A stretch of 64,000 nucleotides of DNA, taken from Candidatus Gordonibacter avicola. GTDB taxonomy: Bacteria; Actinomycetota; Coriobacteriia; Coriobacteriales; Eggerthellaceae. Positions 42,220 to 51,488 of this stretch are shown one piece after another. The stretch is from NCBI GenBank assembly GCA_019113915.1, contig DXGM01000022.1, positions 1 through 64,000 on the forward strand. Direction: 5' to 3'. Position 1 is the stretch's first letter; each line of letters begins with the position of its first letter. The translations under genes and the position numbers were made by a program. The notes below the pieces were generated by a model. That model saw only the letters and a program-made list of their open reading frames with translations, had not been told where the DNA came from and did not search any database.

Positions 42220-44424
42220 ATGTCAGAAAATGCTATCACCAGGCGAAGCTTCCTGGCCGGCAGCGCGGGTGCGGTAGCTCTTACCGCAGCGGCCGGTTAC
42301 GTGGGCTTTAACGCTTGGGAGCAGGCGCATGCCGAGGAGGCAGCGCAGGGGGGCGGCGAAACAAAGACCGCGCACTCGCTGTGCAATGCCTGCTCGAGCA
42401 AGTGCGGCTTCACGGCCTATGTGGTCGACGGCCGCCTGGACAAACTCATTGGCGACGTGAGCCACCCCTACGCCAAGGGCAAGCTGTGCGCCCGCGGCTA
42501 CGGCTACTCGCAGATTGCCTATTCCAAGGACCGCCTGACCGACCCCTTGAAGAAAAACGACAAGGGTCAGTTCGAAGTTATCTCGTGGGACCAGGCGTTT
42601 AGCGAAATTGCCGACAAGGTGAAGGCCATTATTGGGTCCGACGGTCCCGAGGCGCTGGCTATGGTGCAGGACCCGCGCCCCTCGGGCAAGTACTACACTA
42701 AGCGCTTCATGCATGCACTGGGTTCGGCGAACGTGTACACGCACGGCGCTGCCTGCAACCTGTCCAAGGAGAGCGGCTTTACCCAGGTCATCGGCACGGG
42801 CAACTATTCGTCCGACGTGGCGAACTCCAAGATGACCATGTTCATTGGCCGCAGCTACGCCGACGCCATCCGCCCGAGTTCCGTGGCTTCGCTCCAGAAG
42901 GCGCACGAGAAGGGCGCGCACATTGTGCTGGTTGACCCGCGCTGCAGCAACAGTCGCGTGTTCGCCGACGAATGGGTGCCCATCAACCCCGGCACCGACC
43001 TCGCGCTCGTGCTGGCCATGTCGCACGTGCTGGTAACCCGCGGTTTGTACGACGAAGCGTATATGCGCGAGAACACCGTGGGCTTTGACGAGTGGGCCAC
43101 CTCGCTTGCCGAGTGCACGCCCGAGTGGGCCGCGGGCATCACGGGCATCGACGCGGGCACTATCGCGCGTCTGGCCGTGGAGTTCGCGGATGCGGCACCG
43201 GCTGCTTCCATCGAGCCCAGTTGGCGCGGTGCGTTTGGCTGCTCGTACGCCAACTCCGGCGAGACGGCGCGTGCCATCTGCCTGTTCAACACGCTTCTGG
43301 GCTGCTGGAACCAGAAGGGCGGCGCGCTGTTTACCTCTAGCGTGTCGGCCGGCAAGCTCACCGACGAGCGCTTCGCCGATCCGAAGAAGCCCGAGGCCAA
43401 GATTGCCGGGTCCGCCGAGTATCCGCTCGCGCTGTCCAGCATGGGAACGAACCTGTTCGCGGCCCAGCAGGCCAAAGAGGGTGCCATCAAGGGCATGTTC
43501 TTCTACAACTCGAACATGGCGGCGGGCTACTCGAACACGGCGTATCTGGCTGAGGCGCTGTCCAATCTGGATCTGTGCGTGGTTGTGGATGTGCAGATGT
43601 CCGAAACGGCCATGCTCGCCGACTACGTGTTGCCCGACACCAGCTACCTTGAGCGCCTGGAGCTGCCGGAATTCATTGGCGGCAAGGTGCCGGCTGTGGC
43701 TCTGCGCGATCGCGTGCTGGAGAAGATTCACCCGAACACCAAGCCGGTCGACGAGATTTTCTCCGGCCTGGCCGAGGCGTGCGGCGTGGGCGAGTACTTC
43801 CAGTTCACCGTGGATGAGTTGGCCGACGCGCAACTGCAAACCGTGGGGCTTTCGCTGAACACGCTGCGCCAGATGGGCACGGCGTCGTTCCCCGAGAAGG
43901 AATTCAGCTACGGCAATATGCCGAAGTGGAAGACGCCCACCGGCAAGATTCAGTGCACGAGCGAGGCCTGCGAGAAGGCGGGACTTTCGCCCTATCCCAC
44001 GTGGGTGGCACCGGCTGTTATGCCCATGGGCAACGAGCTGCGTCTCATCGGCGGCAAGCAGGCCATTCACAGCCACACGCAGACGGGCAACATTGAAGAC
44101 CTCATGCAAATTACGAAGGATTACGACCTGACGCGCGTCTGGCTGAACGCCGACATGGCATCTCGCCTGGGCATTGCCGATGGCGACGAGGTGGAAGTGT
44201 CCAACGGCGAACACACCGGGCGCGTGCGCTGCAAGGTGACGCAGCGCCTGAACCCGACGGCGCTCTACATGCCCAGCCACTACGGCTGCTCGTCACCTGA
44301 CCAGCACACCGCCTATGACGTGGGCTTGCGCCAGATGGACTTCGTGCCGTTCCACCTGGAACCCGGCTACGGGGCGGCGATGACGCAGGAAGCGGTCGTC
44401 ACGGTTAAGAAGGTAGGTGCGTAA
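42220..44424 (+). CDS. Tat-exported polysulfide/thiosulfate reductase-like catalytic subunit
   Basis: This 734-residue MopB protein opens with a twin-arginine leader (NAITRRSFLAGSAGAVALTA), then a [4Fe-4S] site (CNACSSKCGFTAYV with a later Cys in KGKLCARGYG). The likely metal ligand is the Cys in THGAACNLSKESGF near residue 185, as in PsrA/PhsA enzymes. The length fits that class. It would reduce polysulfide, thiosulfate or a related acceptor at the outer face of the membrane; the true substrate is not fixed by sequence. The ferredoxin gene overlaps its stop by one base. GAGAGGA precedes the start. Confidence 0.9.
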   Translation: MSENAITRRSFLAGSAGAVALTAAAGYVGFNAWEQAHAEEAAQGGGETKTAHSLCNACSSKCGFTAYVVDGRLDKLIGDVSHPYAKGKLCARGYGYSQIAYSKDRLTDPLKKNDKGQFEVISWDQAFSEIADKVKAIIGSDGPEALAMVQDPRPSGKYYTKRFMHALGSANVYTHGAACNLSKESGFTQVIGTGNYSSDVANSKMTMFIGRSYADAIRPSSVASLQKAHEKGAHIVLVDPRCSNSRVFADEWVPINPGTDLALVLAMSHVLVTRGLYDEAYMRENTVGFDEWATSLAECTPEWAAGITGIDAGTIARLAVEFADAAPAASIEPSWRGAFGCSYANSGETARAICLFNTLLGCWNQKGGALFTSSVSAGKLTDERFADPKKPEAKIAGSAEYPLALSSMGTNLFAAQQAKEGAIKGMFFYNSNMAAGYSNTAYLAEALSNLDLCVVVDVQMSETAMLADYVLPDTSYLERLELPEFIGGKVPAVALRDRVLEKIHPNTKPVDEIFSGLAEACGVGEYFQFTVDELADAQLQTVGLSLNTLRQMGTASFPEKEFSYGNMPKWKTPTGKIQCTSEACEKAGLSPYPTWVAPAVMPMGNELRLIGGKQAIHSHTQTGNIEDLMQITKDYDLTRVWLNADMASRLGIADGDEVEVSNGEHTGRVRCKVTQRLNPTALYMPSHYGCSSPDQHTAYDVGLRQMDFVPFHLEPGYGAAMTQEAVVTVKKVGA

Positions 44425-44966
44425 TGGCCCGTTACGGAATGCTTATCAATACGAAGAAGTGCATCGGCTGCTATGCGTGTCGCGTGGCGTGCCAGCGCCA
44501 GAACAACTTGGCGCCCACGCAGGATTTCATCCGCTATGAGGAAAGCGAGCGGGGTACGTACCCGAATGTGGCCATTGAGATTGTGCCGATGCAGTGCATG
44601 CACTGCGAGGATGCGCCGTGCGCGGCCGTGTGCCCGACGGGTGCGGCCTTCATTGGCGCGGACGGCATCGTGAGCGTGGATCACGGGCGCTGCATTGGCT
44701 GCAAGTACTGCATGGCCGCGTGCCCCTACCAGGTGCGCGTGTTCGACGAGGCCACGGGTACGGTGGACAAGTGCCGCTTCTGCACGGTGTCGGCTGCCAC
44801 CAACGGCACGAAGATGTCGTCGTGCGTGGAGGCGTGCTTGACGGGCGCCCGCATCTTCGGCGATTTGGATGACCCGGCGAGCGAAATCTCGCAGGCTATC
44901 GCCGAGACGAACGCCCAGCCCATCGCGGGTGACTTGACCAAAGCTAAAGTATTCTACGTGAGGTGA
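44424..44966 (+). CDS. PsrB/PhsB-like [4Fe-4S] subunit
   Basis: This 180-residue ferredoxin has four cluster motifs: CIGCYACRVACQRQNN, CMHCEDAPCAAVCPTGA, CIGCKYCMAACPYQVRV, and CRFCTVS with SSCVEACLTGARI. It transfers electrons between the catalytic subunit and the NrfD-type anchor encoded on either side. The start overlaps the upstream stop (TAATG) and the next gene begins seven bases after its stop, so the three subunits are coupled. It has no signal of its own and would be exported with its partner. Confidence 0.95.
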   Translation: MARYGMLINTKKCIGCYACRVACQRQNNLAPTQDFIRYEESERGTYPNVAIEIVPMQCMHCEDAPCAAVCPTGAAFIGADGIVSVDHGRCIGCKYCMAACPYQVRVFDEATGTVDKCRFCTVSAATNGTKMSSCVEACLTGARIFGDLDDPASEISQAIAETNAQPIAGDLTKAKVFYVR

Positions 44967-44972
44967 TGAACG

Positions 44973-45866
44973 ATGACGTTTGAACCTATTTGGGGTGCCA
45001 TCATTGCATGGTACCTGTTCCTCGCCGGTCTCGGCGGCGGCGCGTTCGTGACCTCGGCCTTTTTGGGGTGGCGCCATCCCGAGGCAGTGTCCATGCGCAA
45101 GATTGGGCACCTCATTGCGCCCATCGTGGTTATTGTGGGTCTGGTGCTGCTGATGTTCGACGCGGAAGGCGGCCTGCACAACCCGCTGCGTTTCGCGCTG
45201 CTGCTGACGAATTTCGGGTCGGTCATGACCTGGGGCGTGGTGTTCCTCGCCGGCTTTACCGTGGTGGCGCTGGTGGTGGTGCTGCTGGACTTCCTGAAGC
45301 GTACGGTGCCGGTGTGGCTGGACATTGTGGGCGTGGTGCTGGGCGTGTGCGTGGCTATGTACACGGGCGCTCTGCTGGGCGTGTGCAAGACGTTCCCCTT
45401 GTGGAACAACGCGCTGCTGCCCATTTTGTTCCTGGTGTCGGCCATGTCGACCGGCGCAGCGGCGGTTCTGCTGGTGGGCGTGGTGCGTCATGCCGACGAG
45501 TTCAACCGCGTGGGTGTGCTGAAAAAGTTCCACTTCTGCCTGCCTATTATTGAGCTCGTGCTCATCGCGTCGCTGCTGTTCATTACGTCGAGCAACTCCA
45601 CTGCTGGCTGGAATTCCGTGGTGAGCCTGGTGGCTGGTGGCTACGCGCCGCTCTTCTGGATTGGTCTGGTGCTGGTTGGCCTCGTGCTGCCCACGGCGCT
45701 TGAGACGTGGCTTCTGTTCTTCAGCCCGAAAGAGTTCGAAGAAAGCCGCAAAGCCCACTGGATCAGCGCCGCTTCCGACGCCGGCGTCCTGGTAGGCGGC
45801 TTCCTCCTGCGCTACCTGGTGGTAGTGGCGGCTCTGCCCATCACCATGACGGTACCGATGATGTAG
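44973..45866 (+). CDS. NrfD/PsrC-family membrane anchor
   Basis: This 297-residue protein has about eight membrane segments and the NrfD/PsrC pattern (WGAIIAWYLFLAGLGGGAFV at the start, then FLGWRHPEAVSMRKIGHLIA). It would exchange electrons with menaquinol and link to the PsrB-like subunit. It is the last gene of the psr-like operon and is followed by a terminator at 45896-45929. Confidence 0.93.
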   Translation: MTFEPIWGAIIAWYLFLAGLGGGAFVTSAFLGWRHPEAVSMRKIGHLIAPIVVIVGLVLLMFDAEGGLHNPLRFALLLTNFGSVMTWGVVFLAGFTVVALVVVLLDFLKRTVPVWLDIVGVVLGVCVAMYTGALLGVCKTFPLWNNALLPILFLVSAMSTGAAAVLLVGVVRHADEFNRVGVLKKFHFCLPIIELVLIASLLFITSSNSTAGWNSVVSLVAGGYAPLFWIGLVLVGLVLPTALETWLLFFSPKEFEESRKAHWISAASDAGVLVGGFLLRYLVVVAALPITMTVPMM

Positions 45867-45895
45867 GCCCGTTCGCAAGGAATGTAACGTTTAGG

Positions 45896-45929
45896 AGCGC
45901 GTCGTCCTTTCGGGGACGGCGCGTTTTTT
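45896..45929 (+). terminator. Rho-independent terminator after the psr-like operon
   Basis: An imperfect GC stem (AGCGCGTCGTCC against GGACGGCGCG, tetraloop-like TTTC between) is followed by six T residues, about 30 bases past the anchor stop codon. The remaining sequence to 46196 holds no gene I can support. Confidence 0.8.
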
Positions 45930-46196
45930 GCTGTCTGAGATGAAGCGGGAATGGGGATTTTGTGAGGGGGCGCGCTGGTGGCGGGGGTGATTTGTTGACG
46001 GCGCTTGTCTGGTCTGTCACGTTTTCGCGCGTCAGAGGGACGTTTTTTGCGCCATTTTGCGGTATGGTGGGGCATATCTTCAATAGTCTGTTTAGGCGCA
46101 CGGGGGCGTTACCTGTGTGGTGGACTCTTCTGGTATTGTTCTTGTGCATGTGTGCGAAAAAGCAGATACTATGCAGAGAAAGGTAATGAATTACGC

Positions 46197-46892
46197 GTGA
46201 GAAGTGTCAGTCGGAAAGAGAAGAAGTTCCTCGTGGACCTCGCGGGTGCGAAGAAGCTTGAGGGGGCCTTTATTGGCCTGCTTGCAGCCGACCCACACAA
46301 TGGCCTCGGTGGCTATCCCATCCGCTCGCTCTATTTCGACACGCTGCATGACCGCGACTACGCTGAGAAGCTGTTTGGCGTTGACCCGCGTCGCAAGGTG
46401 CGGCTGCGCATCTATGATCCCACGGCCGATTTCGCGCTGCTCGAACTCAAGCAGAAACAGGGCGAAAACCAGCAGAAACGCTCGCTACCCTTAACGCGTG
46501 TCGAAGCGGAGCGCCTCATTGCCGGCGATATGGATGTGCTGCTGACTCGCGACGAACCCTTCGCGGCGGAAATGCACGCGCTCATGAGTATCAACGGGTA
46601 CGCGCCGAAGGCCATAGTTGAGTACGACCGTGCGGCGTTCGTTGCGAAGGAGAACAAGATTCGTGTCACGTTTGATCGCAACGTGCGTGCCACCGAGCTC
46701 AACCTGAACTTGTTCGATCCGCGCCTACCGCTGTATCCAGTGTTTGACCCGTTCAACGTCATTCTGGAAGTGAAGTATAACGGTTTTCTGTTGAGCTATA
46801 TTCGCTCGGTGTTGAATATGGCAGATAAGAGCGAACTGTCCGTGAGTAAGTATTGCCTGGCGCGCACTGTGCGCATGGGCTACCAGTTTTAG
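46197..46892 (+). CDS. VTC-domain (polyphosphate polymerase-like) protein
   Basis: This 231-residue protein has the VTC/CYTH tunnel-fold pattern. Key stretches are SVSRKEKKFLVDLAG, IRSLYFDTLHDRDYAEKL, RRKVRLRIYDPTADFALLEL, KQKQGENQQKRSLPL and ILEVKYNGFL, giving the ring of Lys, Arg and Glu residues that bind polyphosphate or triphosphate. I use the GTG at 46197; it overlaps the stop of a four-codon mini-frame at 46186-46200, a possible coupling device. It heads a six-gene operon with DUF4956 and CotH genes, a set seen in other actinobacteria. The role at the cell surface is inferred. Confidence 0.88.
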   Translation: MRSVSRKEKKFLVDLAGAKKLEGAFIGLLAADPHNGLGGYPIRSLYFDTLHDRDYAEKLFGVDPRRKVRLRIYDPTADFALLELKQKQGENQQKRSLPLTRVEAERLIAGDMDVLLTRDEPFAAEMHALMSINGYAPKAIVEYDRAAFVAKENKIRVTFDRNVRATELNLNLFDPRLPLYPVFDPFNVILEVKYNGFLLSYIRSVLNMADKSELSVSKYCLARTVRMGYQF

Positions 46893-46911
46893 AGGTTCGA
46901 GAGAGGCAACT

Positions 46912-47595
46912 GTGAAAGAGCAACTGTACCAACTGTTTCAGGGTTCCATCGCTGGCGTGTCCATGGATGATCTTGTGCTGCGGGTGGCTATATCGGTGGT
47001 GTTGGGCCTGGTCATCTTCGTGTCGTATTGGATTTCGCACGCGGGTACCATTTACTCGCAGAAGTTCAACATCAACCTCATAACGCTCACGGTGCTCACG
47101 GCTACGGTGATGACGGTTATTGGCAACAATATTGCGCTGTCCCTTGGTATGGTTGGTGCATTGTCCATTGTACGCTTCCGCACGGCCATCAAAGACGCGC
47201 GTGATACCACGTACATTTTCTGGGCTATCATCTGCGGTATCTGTTGCGGTGTGGGGCAGTTCATGGCCGCGGGCATAGGCAGCGTAGCGGTGTTTGTGGT
47301 GCTGCTCATTTTGGGGCGTGTGCGCAATGACACGCGTACGCTTATTGTCATCCGCGCCGCACGTACGCAGGAGTTACCGGTGGAAGGCCTCGTGTTTGAG
47401 TACTTCAAGGGCCGCGCCGTGCAGCGCGTGAAGAACACCACCGAGGACGCCGTCGAATTCATGTTCGAGCTGTCGCGCGGTATGCTCGACCGCGCGCAGA
47501 AGAAGGCCGAGCGTCCCATTACCGACGAGTTGTACGCACTGGGTGGCATCGACTACGTGAACATTGTCGCCCAAAACGACGAGATAGGCAGCTAG
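46912..47595 (+). CDS. DUF4956 membrane protein
   Basis: This 227-residue protein has three or four membrane segments (LVLRVAISVVLGLVIFVSYW, LITLTVLTATVMTVIGNNIA), then the conserved MVGALSIVRFRTAIKDARDT of the DUF4956 family. A soluble C-terminal domain of about 90 residues follows. Its function is unknown, but it commonly lies beside VTC and CotH genes. It starts at a GTG 20 bases after the VTC gene, with GAGAGAGG upstream, and the CotH gene follows within 12 bases. Confidence 0.88.
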   Translation: MKEQLYQLFQGSIAGVSMDDLVLRVAISVVLGLVIFVSYWISHAGTIYSQKFNINLITLTVLTATVMTVIGNNIALSLGMVGALSIVRFRTAIKDARDTTYIFWAIICGICCGVGQFMAAGIGSVAVFVVLLILGRVRNDTRTLIVIRAARTQELPVEGLVFEYFKGRAVQRVKNTTEDAVEFMFELSRGMLDRAQKKAERPITDELYALGGIDYVNIVAQNDEIGS

Positions 47596-47606
47596 GCACA
47601 CGCGCC

Positions 47607-49151
47607 GTGTTGAAGGGGCGGAAATACCAGGTCATAGCCGTGGCGGCCGCGTTGATCGCGGTCGTTTCCGTCGGTGTAGCCACGGTCGTAGACCAAAATA
47701 AGGGGCTGCCGGAGCGCTACCACCAGCACGAACAGGCTCAACAGCTGGCTGACTTGCCGGAAGTAGATCGCGCTGCTGCTTCCTCAACCTCTATCGATTC
47801 CGCCACCTTTGCTTCGCATTTGCCGGTGGTGAGCATCGACACACACAGCCAAGAAATTCCCGGTGAGTTGGTATACGACGAAAACGGTAAAACCATTGAG
47901 GGCTCCGATGGTCGTGCCGTGGTGACGCTTGCTCCCGACGGTTTGAAGGATGTTGTTACCACTCTGGAAGTTCGCGATGCACAAGGGCAGGCCAACCGGC
48001 TTTCGGACGACCCGACGCTTACGAGCGATGCGCGTGTGCGTATTCGCGGCAACTCATCACGTGCGTTCGACAAGAAGAACTTTCAGGTGACGTTTGTGAA
48101 AGATGATGGTACTGACAACGATCAGGAATTTCTCGGCATGGACAAGAGCGAAACGTGGACGTTGCACGGTCCTTCGCTCGACAAGACGCTGCTCCGCAAC
48201 TACCTTACCTACAGTATAGCGGGCGAGTTCATGAACGATTTTGTGCCCGACGTGCGCTTTTGCGAACTGTTTGTGAATGGCGAGTATCGCGGTGTCTACC
48301 TTGCCACCGAAACGGTAAAGGTGGAAGAGGGGCGTCTTAACATAAATCCGACCGACCCGAAGTCGGCTGTAACGAGCTACGTGCTGTCAATCGATTTATC
48401 GGGAGCGGGGCCCACCAGCATTTCGGACTTCCTGAAGTATACGTTGCGCTTGAACAAGTACATGGACATTTCGTATCCGAATGAGGAAACCATTACACCC
48501 GAGCAAAAAGCATGGATTGAGCAGGATGTGAGTGCTTTTGAGAAGGCGCTCTTCTCATATGACTACGACACGTCCGATTATGGATACTGGAACTATATCG
48601 ACGTGGACAGTTTCGTGGACACGTTCGTGCTCGATGAGTTTGTTATCAACGACGATTTCGCTGCCTATTCCACGTATTTGTACAAGGATGTGCGTGGCAA
48701 GCTGGTTATGGGGCCGCCCTGGGACTTTAACAACGTGTTCGACAATTACAAACTGGCATCGCCGACCGACAAGTTCTACCTGGTGGATCGGGCGTGGTAC
48801 TTCATGTTGTTCAAGGATGAACGCTTTGTTGAACGGGTTATCGACCGCTATCGCGAACTGCGCGCGGGCGCGCTTTCCGAAGAGCACCTGAACACTTTTA
48901 TCGACCAGACGGTGGCCTATCTCGGGCCGGCTGTCGATCGCAACAACAAGGTATGGGGCTATTTGTACGATGTGGAGAACGTGGATGGGTCTCAGAAAGT
49001 GGATCCCGACGAGCGCAACCCTGTCTCGTATGATGATGCTATTGCTCGTCTTAAAAACTTTATTCATGAACGAGGCACGTGGCTTGATACCTACATCGAG
49101 AATTTGCGCCAGTATTCACACGAGTCGGCCGTCAAGAAGTTTAATCACTAA
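47607..49151 (+). CDS. CotH-family protein kinase-like, membrane-anchored
   Basis: This 514-residue protein has one N-terminal membrane segment (YQVIAVAAALIAVVSVGVAT) and a large outer domain of the CotH family. Landmarks are VRIRGNSSRAFDKKNFQVTF, LHGPSLDKTLLRNYLTYSIA, FCELFVNGEYRGVYLATETV, and the active-site loop MGPPWDFNNVFDNY near residue 370, with the metal-binding Asp. CotH proteins of spore coats are atypical kinases. Here, in a likely non-spore-former, it may modify surface proteins or polymers together with the VTC and GT2 proteins of this operon. The GTG start lacks a strong site. Confidence 0.9.
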   Translation: MLKGRKYQVIAVAAALIAVVSVGVATVVDQNKGLPERYHQHEQAQQLADLPEVDRAAASSTSIDSATFASHLPVVSIDTHSQEIPGELVYDENGKTIEGSDGRAVVTLAPDGLKDVVTTLEVRDAQGQANRLSDDPTLTSDARVRIRGNSSRAFDKKNFQVTFVKDDGTDNDQEFLGMDKSETWTLHGPSLDKTLLRNYLTYSIAGEFMNDFVPDVRFCELFVNGEYRGVYLATETVKVEEGRLNINPTDPKSAVTSYVLSIDLSGAGPTSISDFLKYTLRLNKYMDISYPNEETITPEQKAWIEQDVSAFEKALFSYDYDTSDYGYWNYIDVDSFVDTFVLDEFVINDDFAAYSTYLYKDVRGKLVMGPPWDFNNVFDNYKLASPTDKFYLVDRAWYFMLFKDERFVERVIDRYRELRAGALSEEHLNTFIDQTVAYLGPAVDRNNKVWGYLYDVENVDGSQKVDPDERNPVSYDDAIARLKNFIHERGTWLDTYIENLRQYSHESAVKKFNH

Positions 49152-49205
49152 GCAAGCTGCTGAGCGAAACGTAAGGAACGTGTACGAAGTCGGAAGGAGG
49201 AGCGC

Positions 49206-51488
49206 ATGAAGAAGTTTATTATAGCTGCCGTTGTCATGTTTATGCTGGCCGCTTGCGGGTTGTATGTCGTCTTCGGCACGAGCGCTTCCATCGACCTCAA
49301 TCCCGGCAAACCGGTGACGTCTCAGGTGCGCCAAGTTGGCAAGACTATTCAAATTGATCGCGGCAATGGCTGGGAGGATTTCGAGATACGCGGAGTGGAT
49401 ATGGGTGCGGGCATTCCCGGCCACTTCGCCACGGATTACGCCATTGACAAGGACACCTACCTGCGGTGGTTTAAGCAAATCAAGGAGATGGGCGCGAACA
49501 CTATTCGCGTGTACATTCTGCTGGGCACCAGCTTTTACGAGGCGTTTTACGAATTTAATAAGGACAATCCCGACCCGCTTTACTTAATCCATGGCGTGTG
49601 GATTGACGATTATGTGCAAAACTCGCACATGGACGCATTCGTTGACGAATACCAGCGGCGCTTCATGGAAGACGCGCGTACCGTGGTAGACGTTATCCAT
49701 GGTCAGCGTTGGATAGAACTGGGGCGGCTTGCCGGTACGGGTAGCTACACAAAGGACATTTCGCCGTGGGTGCTTGGCTACATTTTGGGCGTGGAATGGG
49801 AGGCGCCTACGGTGGCCTACACCGATCGCACGCACGAGGGAATGGGTACGTTCACGGGCGAGTATGTGAGTACCACGTCCGAGGCGAGCGCGTTCGAAAT
49901 TATGTTGGCGCAGGTGGGTAATGATCTGCTGCGCTACGAATCGCTGAGGTACAAGGAGCAGCGGCTTGTTGCATTCAGTAACTGGCCCACTACCGATCCA
50001 TTCACCTATCCGCGCGCTTTGCAGTTGTTCTTCGAGAAGTATAGCTCTGTGGACGTAGAGCATTTCGTATTCGAGGACACGGTGGTGTCGGGCACGTTCG
50101 CCTCGTACCATGTGTATCCGTACTATCCCGACTACCTTCAATATATGCCTGAGCACATGAACGACGTGGACGAAACGGGCGAGGTGAACACCTACCGCGC
50201 CTACCTGAAAACATTGGTTGACTATCATAGTGTGCCGGTAGTCATCTCGGAGTTTGGTGTTCCCAGTTCGCGTGGCATGGCACAGCCCGATGCGAACACC
50301 GATCGGCACCAGGGTGGTATGAGCGAGGAGGATCAGGGTCGCGCTATTGTGCGAAGTTACGCGGACATTAAGGCGGCGGGATGTGCGGGCAGTGTGATAT
50401 TCACCTGGCAGGACGAGTGGTTCAAGCGCACTTGGAACACCATGGCGAACGTCGACCTGCTGAAAACGCCCTATTGGAGCGACTACCAAACAAACGAGCA
50501 GTACTTCGGGCTGCTGTCGTTCGATCCCGGCACCGAGCGCAGCGTGAGCTACGTGGACGGTGACGACGAGGAATGGGGCTCCGACGATGTGATTGGTGAA
50601 GCTGATGGGCGCACGTTGTCGATGAAGTACGACGAGAAGTTCCTCTATTTCATGGTACGCGGCGACGACGTGGGCGAAGGCACACCGCTCTACCTGCCTA
50701 TTGACACAACTCAGAAAACGGGCACGACGCGAGCTGACGACCCCGCGCTCACGTTCGACCGGGCGGCCGACTTTGTGGTGGTTCTCGATGGCAAGGATGA
50801 GAGTCGCGTGCTCGTGCAGGAGCGCTACGAAGTGATGCGCGCCATGGCGCTACGCACTACCACGGGCGAAGACCCGTACGTGAACGTGCCTGCCAAGGAC
50901 ACATCGCGGTTCAAACACATCGACCTCGTGCTTCAAACCATCACCGAGAACAGCGCCGTGCGTGAGGCTGTGCAAAACGAGAAGAACGTCATTGCGGGCG
51001 AGTTCTATTTCCGCAGCTACGAAACTGGCAAGCTCACCTATGGCGATGCGAACCCGGCGCATAATGACTTCAATTCGCTTGCCGACTTTTGCTATGGCGA
51101 CGGGTTCGTGGAGATCAAGTTGCCATGGCAGTTGTTAAATTTCTCGAACCCCTCTGAAATGCAAATTCACGACGACTACTACGAGCACTACGGCGTGGAG
51201 AACATGAAGATTGACCGCATGTATGTGGGTGTGGGCGATGGCGCTGCGGGAGAAAGCATTCCGCTGTTCGAAAGACAGCTTGAGGGATGGGGCAGGAAGG
51301 TGACCTATCACGAGCGCCTCAAGGAGAGCTACTACCTGGTACAACAGATGTGGGCTGGGGGAGTGGATGCGCAGGAGCTGTGGCGTGAGGATGATGGCGC
51401 GAATGCGGCTGGCGAGAGTGTAGGTGGCAGCGAGGGTGCCTCGGCCGCTGAGGTCCACGAGGTTGGCGAGGCGGGCGACGCTGCGTGA
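49206..51488 (+). CDS. secreted or lipid-anchored glycoside hydrolase of clan GH-A type
   Basis: This 760-residue protein starts with a signal region and a lipobox-like LAAC-G at Cys17. The next 370 residues form a TIM-barrel hydrolase of clan GH-A type: NTIRVYILLG, then the likely acid/base Glu in YILGVEWEAP (near residue 197-199) and the nucleophile Glu349 in VPVVISEFGVPSS. The C-terminal 300 residues have a beta-rich pattern (SMKYDEKFLYFMVRGDDVGE) like a carbohydrate-binding module. The start has GGAGGAG upstream. It probably trims or cuts the polymer made by the glycosyltransferase at the end of the same operon; the family number is not settled. Confidence 0.82.
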   Translation: MKKFIIAAVVMFMLAACGLYVVFGTSASIDLNPGKPVTSQVRQVGKTIQIDRGNGWEDFEIRGVDMGAGIPGHFATDYAIDKDTYLRWFKQIKEMGANTIRVYILLGTSFYEAFYEFNKDNPDPLYLIHGVWIDDYVQNSHMDAFVDEYQRRFMEDARTVVDVIHGQRWIELGRLAGTGSYTKDISPWVLGYILGVEWEAPTVAYTDRTHEGMGTFTGEYVSTTSEASAFEIMLAQVGNDLLRYESLRYKEQRLVAFSNWPTTDPFTYPRALQLFFEKYSSVDVEHFVFEDTVVSGTFASYHVYPYYPDYLQYMPEHMNDVDETGEVNTYRAYLKTLVDYHSVPVVISEFGVPSSRGMAQPDANTDRHQGGMSEEDQGRAIVRSYADIKAAGCAGSVIFTWQDEWFKRTWNTMANVDLLKTPYWSDYQTNEQYFGLLSFDPGTERSVSYVDGDDEEWGSDDVIGEADGRTLSMKYDEKFLYFMVRGDDVGEGTPLYLPIDTTQKTGTTRADDPALTFDRAADFVVVLDGKDESRVLVQERYEVMRAMALRTTTGEDPYVNVPAKDTSRFKHIDLVLQTITENSAVREAVQNEKNVIAGEFYFRSYETGKLTYGDANPAHNDFNSLADFCYGDGFVEIKLPWQLLNFSNPSEMQIHDDYYEHYGVENMKIDRMYVGVGDGAAGESIPLFERQLEGWGRKVTYHERLKESYYLVQQMWAGGVDAQELWREDDGANAAGESVGGSEGASAAEVHEVGEAGDAA

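Noticed and set aside
46186..46200. Four-codon mini-frame before the VTC gene as a separate gene
   Set aside because: ATG-AAT-TAC-GCG-TGA is too short to call a gene; noted only as a possible coupling device.
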